From assembly GCA_964242035.1 (NCBI GenBank), contig CAXTCL010000107.1, forward strand, positions 1-12,609: a stretch of 12,609 bases of DNA. The letters run 5' to 3'. The translations under genes were made by a program, and so were the position numbers. Numbering within the stretch: position 1 is the first letter of the stretch; each line of letters starts with the position of its first letter. The notes beneath the pieces were generated by a model, which was not told where the DNA came from, did no database searches, and saw only the letters and a list, made by a program, of their open reading frames with translations. Shown here in pieces: positions 7,359 to 12,609 of this stretch. This DNA is from BOG-908 sp964242035. GTDB lineage: Bacteria > Pseudomonadota > Alphaproteobacteria > Acetobacterales > Acetobacteraceae.

Positions 7359-8605
7359 AGTTCTCGATCCGCTCCGTGTTGTCGCAGGCCCTGCAAGGCC
7401 AGACCGGATGGCGCCCGCAATGGCGCAACCCCGAACCACGCGCCGAATACGATGCGCTGATCGTCGGCGGCGGCGGCCACGGTCTCGCCTGCGCATACTA
7501 CCTCGCCAGCCAGTACGGCCTGCACAACATCGCGGTGATCGAGAAATCGCTTGTTGGCTCCGGCAATGTCGGCCGCAACACCACCATTGTGCGCTCCAAC
7601 TACCTGCTTCCCGGCAACATCCCGTTCTACGAAACCTCGCTGAAATTGTGGGAGGGCCTGGAACAGGAAATCAACTACAACGCGATGGTCAGCCAGCGCG
7701 GCGTGCTGAACCTGTTCCACTCCGACGCCCAGCGAGACGCCGCAATCCGCCGCGGCAACGCCATGCGCCTGCACGGCGTGCACGCCGAACTCCTGACCCG
7801 CGACGAGATACGCGCCCGCCACCCGTTCCTGGATTTCGACAACGCGCGCTTTCCCATCATGGGCGGCCTGCTGCAGCAGCGCGGCGGCACCGTGCGCCAT
7901 GACGCGGTCGCCTGGGGCTACGCGCGCGCCGCCGACAAGCTCGGCGTGGACATCCTGCAAAATTGCGAACTCACCGGCCTGCGCATTGAGAACGGCCGCG
8001 TGCTAGGTGCGGAGACATCGCGCGGCTACATCGCCGCCCGCAAGATCGGCCTCTCCGTCGCCGGCAATTCCTCACGCGTGGCCGCCATGGCCGGCATGCG
8101 CCTGCCCGTCGAAAGCCACGTGCTCACCGCCTACGTCAGCGAAGGCATCAAGCCGCTGCTGCACTCCGTGATCACCTTCGGCGCCGGCCATTTCTACATA
8201 AGCCAGTCAGACAAGGGCGGCTTAGTGTTCGGCGCCAGCGTGGACGGCTACAATTCCTACGCACAACGCGGCAACCTGCCGTCCGTGGAAGACACCTGCG
8301 AGGAAGCCATGGCGCTGATGCCCGCGCTCGGCCGCCTGCGCATGCTGCGTAGCTGGGGCGGCATAATGGACATGACGATGGACGGCAGCCCGATCATCGA
8401 CCGCACACCCGTGGAAGGGCTCTACCTGAACGGCGGCTGGTGCATCGGCGGCTTCAAGGCAACGCCGGCGGCCGGGCTGTGCCTGGCGCATCTGATGGCG
8501 CGCGACGAGCCGCACGAAGTGGCGCGGGCGTATCGGCTGGATCGGTTTGCGACGGGGCGGGTGCTGGACGAGACGGGCGGCGGGACGAATATGGTGTTGC
8601 ATTGA
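7355..8605 (+). CDS. soxB: Sarcosine oxidase beta subunit
   Basis: This 416-aa protein is the beta subunit of heterotetrameric sarcosine oxidase, which oxidises sarcosine to glycine using non-covalent FAD and covalent FMN. The FAD-binding motif is ALIVGGGGHGLACAYYLA (34-51), followed by GSGNVGRNTTIVRSNY. The conserved RHDAVAWGYA segment (181-190) contains H182, which by position and context is the likely covalent FMN attachment histidine of the family (His173 in the best-known enzymes). LRSWGGIMDMTMDGSPII near 329-346 and GGWCIGGFKATPAAG near the end are family hallmarks. Length and N-terminus match other SoxB proteins. It overlaps the upstream gene by 4 nt (ATGA). Its stop codon lies at the very edge of element D, which separates it from soxD, whereas these two genes are normally almost adjacent. 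Confidence 0.93.
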   Translation: MKFSIRSVLSQALQGQTGWRPQWRNPEPRAEYDALIVGGGGHGLACAYYLASQYGLHNIAVIEKSLVGSGNVGRNTTIVRSNYLLPGNIPFYETSLKLWEGLEQEINYNAMVSQRGVLNLFHSDAQRDAAIRRGNAMRLHGVHAELLTRDEIRARHPFLDFDNARFPIMGGLLQQRGGTVRHDAVAWGYARAADKLGVDILQNCELTGLRIENGRVLGAETSRGYIAARKIGLSVAGNSSRVAAMAGMRLPVESHVLTAYVSEGIKPLLHSVITFGAGHFYISQSDKGGLVFGASVDGYNSYAQRGNLPSVEDTCEEAMALMPALGRLRMLRSWGGIMDMTMDGSPIIDRTPVEGLYLNGGWCIGGFKATPAAGLCLAHLMARDEPHEVARAYRLDRFATGRVLDETGGGTNMVLH

Positions 8606-8640
8606 GGAAGGAAGGAAGGCCTTCTTTTCTGAAGAAAAGA

Positions 8641-8757
8641 AGCAAAAGACTTTTGTCCCCGGCGCCTGCATGGCGGTGTGCGCTCATCCTGTCATTACGC
8701 GCGCTTGCAGAACCTGACGAGGCTCCGGGGCAGGCGCGGGGACAAAAGTTTTTTGCT
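8641..8757. terminator. Terminator-like or processing hairpin between soxB and soxD
   Basis: A GC-rich stem is flanked by an A-rich 5' side and a T run on the 3' side, which could fold as a bidirectional intrinsic terminator or an RNA processing/stabilising hairpin. It lies within what should be a single sox transcription unit. If active, it would lower soxDAG output relative to soxB or protect the upstream mRNA. The 60-nt loop is long for a classical terminator. Confidence 0.4.
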
Positions 8758-8771
8758 TCTTTTTTTCAAAA

Positions 8772-8778
8772 AAGAAGG
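8772..8778 (+). promoter_or_regulatory. Repeat-borne ribosome binding site for soxD
   Basis: AAGAAGG in the right arm of element D is the only purine-rich, Shine-Dalgarno-like sequence before soxD. It stands 11 nt from the TTG at 8790 and only 2 nt from the TTG at 8781, which favours the later start. Confidence 0.45.
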
Positions 8779-8789
8779 CCTTGCTTGCC

Positions 8790-9035
8790 TTGCGCCTGAC
8801 TTGCCCTTTCTGCGGCAACCGCAGCATAGCCGAGTTCTCCTACTACGGTGACGCCAGCGTGCGCCGCCCCGGCAGCAACGCCGAGCAGTCCGCCTGGGTG
8901 GATTACGTGTACATGCGTGACAACGTCGCAGGTCCACACGCCGAATTCTGGTATCACGAAGCTGCCTGCCGGCAGGTCCTGCGCGTGGAACGCGACACGC
9001 GCAGCCACGCCATCCTGTCCGTGCAGACCGCCTGA
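8790..9035 (+). CDS. soxD: Sarcosine oxidase delta subunit
   Basis: This is the small delta subunit of heterotetrameric sarcosine oxidase, 81 aa from a TTG start. C5, C8 (CPFCG), H56 and C60 (YHEAAC) have the spacing of the zinc site known in this subunit. SEFSY-like AEFSYYGDA and the WVDYVYMRDN segment are family hallmarks. No ATG or GTG precedes the first cysteine in frame, so a TTG start is required. I prefer 8790 to 8781 because 8781 lies inside the repeat and too close to the ribosome binding site. The gene ends in a 1-nt TGATG overlap with soxA. It is separated from soxB by element D. The subunit is structural and has no independent activity known to me. Confidence 0.88.
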   Translation: MRLTCPFCGNRSIAEFSYYGDASVRRPGSNAEQSAWVDYVYMRDNVAGPHAEFWYHEAACRQVLRVERDTRSHAILSVQTA

Positions 9036-12013
9036 TGCAGCCGTTCCGCACTGCCGAAGGCGGCCTGATCGACCGCACGCGTCCTGTGCATTTCAGCTTC
9101 GACGGCGCGCCGCTCACCGGGTATGCGGGCGACACGCTCGCCTCCGCCTTGCTCGCCAACGGCGTGCGCCTGGTCGGCCGATCGTTCAAGTACCATCGCC
9201 CGCGCGGCATATTGTCCGCCGGGCCGGAGGAGCCGAACGCGCTGGTGGAGTTGCGCGAGGGTGCGGCGCGTGAGCCGAACACGCGCGCCACGGTCGCCGA
9301 AATCTTCGACGGCTTGGCGAGCCGCAGCCAGAACCGCTTTCCGAGCCTCGCCTTCGATCTCATGTCCGTCACCGGCGCACTGGGGCCGATCTTTGCGGCC
9401 GGCTTCTACTACAAAACGTTCATGTGGCCGGCCGCGTTCTGGGAGCGCGTATACGAACCGCTGATACGACGCGCCGCGGGCCTCGGCCGCGCGTCCGGCC
9501 TGCCCGATCCGGCTTCCTACGACAAGCAATCGGCTTTTGCCGACCTGCTCGTCATCGGTGCGGGCCCCGCGGGCCTGTCCGCGGCGCTGCACGCTGCGCG
9601 CGCCGGCGACCGCGTCATACTCGCCGAGCAGGATTTCGCTCTGGGCGGGCGGCTGCTGTCTGACAGCCGCACCATCGCCGGTAAACCTGCCAGTGTATGG
9701 CTTGCGGAAACTGAAGCCGAGCTCCGCGCGGCAGGTAACGTCCGCATACTTACGCGCACAACCGTCACCGGTGTGTATGACGGCGGAACCTACGCCGCGA
9801 TTGAGCGGGTCGCCGATCACCTGGCGCCCACCGCCGATATTCCGCGGCAACGGCTGTGGCGCATCGTGGCGCCGCGCGCCGTGCTTGCCACCGGCGCCAT
9901 CGAACGCCCGCTGGTGTTCGGCGGTAACGACACGCCGGGCGTCATGCTGGCTGGCGCCGTGCGCAGCTACCTCAACCGCTTCGCCGTAAAGCCCGGCACA
10001 CGCGCCGTCGTGTTCGGCAACAACGACGATGCAGCGACAACGATCACCGATCTTGCGGCCGCCGGCGTGGAGATCGCGGGCCTGGTCGATAGCCGGCCGG
10101 TGCTCCCCGAAGCTGTCCGGGACCTCGCCGCGTCGCACGGCATCACGGTATTCGCAAACGCCACAGTTGGCGAAGCTTCAGGTGGCAGAAGCCTTAAACG
10201 CGTCTCGCTTGGCGGCCAGGCGCTTGGCACCACGCTGGAGTGCGACCTGCTCGCGATGTCCGGCGGCTGGAACCCGGCCGTACATCTCGGCTCGCAGCAC
10301 GGGGGAAGGCCGGTGTGGTGCGAGAAGATCGCGGCTTTCGCTCCTGGCCCGATGCCGCCCGGCATGTACGCCACGGGCGCTGCCGCCGGCCACTTCCTGC
10401 TCGCCGAAGCGCTCGGCACATTCGCTCCTGGCCCGATGCCGCCCGGCATGTACGCCACGGGCGCTGCCGCCGGCCACTTCCTGCTCGCCGAAGCGCTCGG
10501 CACACAGGTGGAGACCGGCGCGGAGACCGACGCCATAACGCCGCTCTGGCAGGTCCCCGGTGCACGCGGCAAATCGTTCGTCGATTTCCAGAATGACGTG
10601 ACGGAAGCCGACGTGGCGCTCGCCGCACGCGAGGGCTTCACCGCCGTCGAGCACCTGAAACGCTACACCACGCTCGGCATGGCAACCGACCAGGGCAAGA
10701 CCTCGAACGTCACCGGCCTCGCCATACTCGCTTCACTCACCAACCGCACCATCGCGCAAACCGGAACCACGGTCTTCCGCCCGCCTTACACACCTGTCGC
10801 CATCGGCGCGCTCGCCGGCGCGCATCGCGGCCCACATTACCGCCTCACGCGCCGCACGCCGGCGCATGATTGGGCCGCACAGCACGGCGCGCAGTTCGTC
10901 GAGGCCGGCGACTGGCTGCGCGCCACGCATTTCCCGCGCGCCGGCGAGACCCTGCAGGACGTCATCAACCGCGAAGTCCGCACGGTGCGCCAGGCCGCCG
11001 GATTCTGTGACGTCAGCACGCTCGGCAAGATAGACGTCCAGGGCCCGGACGCCGCTTCGTTCCTAGACTTCATCTACGCCAACACGATCTCCACCCTCGC
11101 GCCCGGCCGCGCCCGCTACGGCATCATGCTGCGCGAGGACGGTTTCGTGTTCGACGACGGCACCGTCGCCCGCCTGCTTCCCACGCATTTCCTGCTCACC
11201 ACCAGCACCGGAAACGCGGCACCCGTGCTGCGCCACCTGGATTTCTGCCGGCAAATCCTCAAGCCCGATCTCGATTTATGCATAGAGCCCGTCACCGACC
11301 AGTGGGCGCAGTTCGCCCTTGCCGGCCCGCAGGCGCGCCGGATACTCGGCAAACTTGCCGATGCCGCAACGGACGTCAGCGATGCCGCCCTGCCGTTCAT
11401 GGGCGCGACGCAATCCGTGATCGCCGGCAGCATCCCCGCACGTATCTTCCGTATCTCGTTCTCCGGTGAGCTGGCCTATGAACTTGCGGTGCCCGCCTTG
11501 CAGGCTGCCGCCCTGGCAAGCGCGTTGCTGGACGCAGGTGCCGTGCCCTACGGCCTGGAAGCGCTCAACGTGCTGCGCCTGGAGAAGGGCCACCTGGTGG
11601 GCGCGGAGCTGAACGGCCAGACCACTGCCGCCGACCTGGGTCTGGCCCGCATGCTCAAGAAGAACCAGGACTTCGTCGGCCGCGCCCTCCTGCGACGCCC
11701 TGCGCTGCTGGACCCGGACCGCCCGGCCCTCGTCGGCCTGCGCCCACGTGCGCCTGGCGACAGCCTGCAGGCCGGCGCACACCTGATCCCCGCCGGCTGT
11801 GCATCCACCGCCGCCCATGACCACGGTTACGTCACCTCCGCCGCGTTTTCCGCCACGCTCGGCCATGCGATCGGCCTGGCCCTCCTCAAGGGCGGCGCGC
11901 AGCATCTCGGCGAAGTGTTCCGCGCCGTCAGCCCGCTGCAGGGGATCGAGACGGAGGTGGAAATCGTGGCGCCGGTGTTCCACGATCCTGAAAACCGCGC
12001 GCTGCATGCCTGA
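9035..12013 (+). CDS. soxA: Sarcosine oxidase alpha subunit, with internal 28-residue duplication
   Basis: This 992-aa protein is the alpha subunit of heterotetrameric sarcosine oxidase. The domains in order are a ferredoxin-like fold without cysteines (about 10-90, GYAGDTLASALLANGVRLVG and SFKYHRPRGI), a dinucleotide-binding region starting at LLVIGAGPAGLSAALHAARA (171-190) and continuing with VVFGNNDDA near 325-333, the SoxA A3-type segment FVDFQNDVTEADV...LKRYTTLGMATDQGKTSN (about 515-565), and aminomethyltransferase-like domains (about 605-885 and 895-985) that bind tetrahydrofolate and capture the one-carbon unit. The family is usually near 960-1000 aa. Residues 435-462 are repeated exactly as 463-490; removing one copy leaves 964 aa. 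The frame stays open, but folding of the nucleotide-binding domain may be affected. It overlaps soxG by 8 nt. No strong ribosome binding site is seen; coupling to soxD is likely. Confidence 0.93.
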   Translation: MQPFRTAEGGLIDRTRPVHFSFDGAPLTGYAGDTLASALLANGVRLVGRSFKYHRPRGILSAGPEEPNALVELREGAAREPNTRATVAEIFDGLASRSQNRFPSLAFDLMSVTGALGPIFAAGFYYKTFMWPAAFWERVYEPLIRRAAGLGRASGLPDPASYDKQSAFADLLVIGAGPAGLSAALHAARAGDRVILAEQDFALGGRLLSDSRTIAGKPASVWLAETEAELRAAGNVRILTRTTVTGVYDGGTYAAIERVADHLAPTADIPRQRLWRIVAPRAVLATGAIERPLVFGGNDTPGVMLAGAVRSYLNRFAVKPGTRAVVFGNNDDAATTITDLAAAGVEIAGLVDSRPVLPEAVRDLAASHGITVFANATVGEASGGRSLKRVSLGGQALGTTLECDLLAMSGGWNPAVHLGSQHGGRPVWCEKIAAFAPGPMPPGMYATGAAAGHFLLAEALGTFAPGPMPPGMYATGAAAGHFLLAEALGTQVETGAETDAITPLWQVPGARGKSFVDFQNDVTEADVALAAREGFTAVEHLKRYTTLGMATDQGKTSNVTGLAILASLTNRTIAQTGTTVFRPPYTPVAIGALAGAHRGPHYRLTRRTPAHDWAAQHGAQFVEAGDWLRATHFPRAGETLQDVINREVRTVRQAAGFCDVSTLGKIDVQGPDAASFLDFIYANTISTLAPGRARYGIMLREDGFVFDDGTVARLLPTHFLLTTSTGNAAPVLRHLDFCRQILKPDLDLCIEPVTDQWAQFALAGPQARRILGKLADAATDVSDAALPFMGATQSVIAGSIPARIFRISFSGELAYELAVPALQAAALASALLDAGAVPYGLEALNVLRLEKGHLVGAELNGQTTAADLGLARMLKKNQDFVGRALLRRPALLDPDRPALVGLRPRAPGDSLQAGAHLIPAGCASTAAHDHGYVTSAAFSATLGHAIGLALLKGGAQHLGEVFRAVSPLQGIETEVEIVAPVFHDPENRALHA
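10337..10504 (+). repeat. Exact 84-bp in-frame tandem duplication in soxA
   Basis: Positions 10337-10420 and 10421-10504 are identical at all 84 bases. Each encodes 28 residues, from FAPGPMPPGMYATGAAAGHF to AEALGT. The unit covers the ATGAAAG motif expected near the bound dinucleotide in SoxA. Identity at every synonymous position means the event is very recent or is an assembly error. Confidence 0.97.
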
Positions 12014-12506
12014 CATAACCCGGGTTCCGCCACGCTCGATCGCCGGCATCGCCAGTTTCCGCGAACAGGACCGGCTGCATGCCGCGTTGCGCAGCGCGTT
12101 CGGTGCGGCGCCTCCGACAAAAGCCAGCTTCGTCCAGGCCGGCGCGGTTACCCTGGCCTGCATCGCCCCCACGCGCTTTCTTGCCAGTGCCGACAACGGT
12201 GCAAACCTCCCGGCGCGGTTTGCGAAAACGCTGGAAGGCCTGGCAGCGATCACCGACCAGAGCGACATGTGGGCAACCTGGCATGTGTCCGGCGGGGGCG
12301 TGCGCGACTGCCTCGCCCGTGTCGTGCCAATCGATCTCACCCCCGACGTATTCAGGATCGGTGATCTGGCACTTACGCGTGCGGGTCATTTGGAGGTGCG
12401 CGTTTGCCGTGTTGGCCTGGACGACTATGAGATTGCGGTCACGCGGTCTGTGGCTGCGGATTTGTTGCACGCGTTGGAGGAAGCGAAGAAAGGCCTTCTT
12501 TTTTGA
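12006..12506 (+). CDS. soxG: Sarcosine oxidase gamma subunit
   Basis: This 166-aa protein is the gamma subunit of heterotetrameric sarcosine oxidase, related in fold to the folate-binding GcvT/YgfZ group. The ITDQSDMWATWHVSG segment (about 80-94), PIDLTPDVFRIGD and the final DDYEIAVTRSVAADLLHAL match the family pattern. The ATG at 12006 overlaps soxA by 8 nt and no better start exists. The last residues (roughly KKGLLF) and the stop codon are encoded by the left arm of repeat copy E: the TGA at 12504-12506 is formed by the hairpin loop. The native C-terminus may therefore have been altered slightly by arrival of the repeat. It closes the operon as seen in the window. Confidence 0.88.
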   Translation: MPDITRVPPRSIAGIASFREQDRLHAALRSAFGAAPPTKASFVQAGAVTLACIAPTRFLASADNGANLPARFAKTLEGLAAITDQSDMWATWHVSGGGVRDCLARVVPIDLTPDVFRIGDLALTRAGHLEVRVCRVGLDDYEIAVTRSVAADLLHALEEAKKGLLF

Positions 12507-12609
12507 AAAAAAGGAGCAAAAAACTTTTACCTGGCTGACGCGGACTCATGGACGGTGTCGGCGACAGCGGAGTCAAAAGTTTTTGCTTCTTTTTTTCAAA
12601 AAAGAAGGC
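12485..12609. repeat. Palindromic element copy E (cut by window end)
   Basis: The left small hairpin (12495-12516) pairs CTTCTTTTTT with AAAAAAGGAG through one G-T wobble and overlaps the end of soxG. The right arm (about 12561-12609) has GCGACAGCGGAGTCAAAAG followed by the invariant hairpin arm, and runs off the window. Its right core equals the inverse of the left core of copy C, but its own left core (about 12530-12547) does not match, so this copy is asymmetric. It may act as a terminator for the sox operon. Confidence 0.82.

Larger units (their letters stand above)
8606..8789. repeat. Palindromic element copy D (complete, 184 bp) inside the sox operon
   Basis: This complete inverted element starts right after the soxB stop and ends at the soxD start. 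The left small hairpin (8621-8642) is CTTCTTTTCT, loop GA, AGAAAAGAAG: one T-A pair of the common form is replaced by C-G on both strands. The central arms (8641-8669 and 8730-8757) pair over 28 bp with one mismatch and one extra base, around a 60-nt interior with no recognisable feature. The GC core (GTCCCC...CGCCTGC) differs from that of copies C and E, so the outer hairpins are conserved while the core varies. It contains no gene. Confidence 0.88.

Noticed and set aside
8670..8729. Small RNA or peptide inside the loop of element D
   Set aside because: The 60-nt interior shows no convincing promoter, ribosome binding site or conserved structure.
8606..8789. Insertion sequence remnant
   Set aside because: There are inverted arms but no transposase fragment, and I could not find a flanking direct repeat. 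A non-autonomous element remains possible and is treated as a repeat.
8954..10138. Minus-strand open frame of 394 codons opposite soxD and soxA
   Set aside because: It has low-complexity, arginine- and alanine-rich composition and no motif, and it is fully covered by recognised sox genes.
1..12609. CRISPR array formed by the recurring hairpin repeat
   Set aside because: Copies are kilobases apart, separated by genes, and form inverted pairs of variable core. There is no regular spacer structure and there are no cas genes.

Overview
The window is a GC-rich, tightly packed stretch of bacterial chromosome. Its protein families and an AT-rich hairpin repeat at nearly every gene-block boundary suggest an alphaproteobacterium, most likely Acetobacteraceae (Rhodospirillales). 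That placement is inference from gene content and my memory of similar intergenic repeats in that family; no rRNA or other marker gene is present.

Layout. On the minus strand are a PhnD-like substrate-binding protein (41-880) and a GcvA-type LysR regulator (959-1873). Across a 179-bp intergenic region, filled almost entirely by a large palindromic element, a plus-strand operon begins. It encodes a Rieske oxygenase resembling the glycine betaine demethylase GbcA (2053-3312), a Cys/Met-metabolism PLP enzyme resembling methionine gamma-lyase (3314-4573), a FAD protein with a BFD-type [2Fe-2S] site (4573-6207), a DadA/HcnC-like FAD oxidoreductase (6204-7358), and the four subunits of heterotetrameric sarcosine oxidase in the usual order soxB (7355-8605), soxD (8790-9035), soxA (9035-12013), soxG (12006-12506). 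Most junctions overlap by 1-8 nt, so translational coupling is likely. The exception is soxB/soxD, which a 184-bp palindromic element separates.

How the genes may work together. The oxygenase would remove one methyl group from a quaternary ammonium compound (a betaine). The two-subunit flavoprotein would oxidise the resulting tertiary or secondary amine, and SoxBDAG would demethylate an N-methyl amino acid such as sarcosine while passing the one-carbon unit to tetrahydrofolate. The gamma-lyase-like PLP enzyme is not part of the classical glycine betaine route. It raises the possibility that the true substrate is a sulfur-containing or otherwise substituted N-methylated amino acid. The substrate is inferred, not shown. 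No dedicated Rieske reductase (GbcB type), transporter permease or ATPase, or DgcAB is in the window.

Two structural features stand out. First, soxA carries an exact, in-frame 84-bp tandem duplication (10337-10504) that repeats 28 residues next to a nucleotide-binding motif. Second, five copies or part-copies of a hairpin element lie flush against gene ends (1-40, 911-957, 1892-2043, 8606-8789, about 12485-12609). Their small AT-rich hairpins keep base pairing through paired changes. They appear to supply the soxG stop codon and the soxD ribosome binding site.
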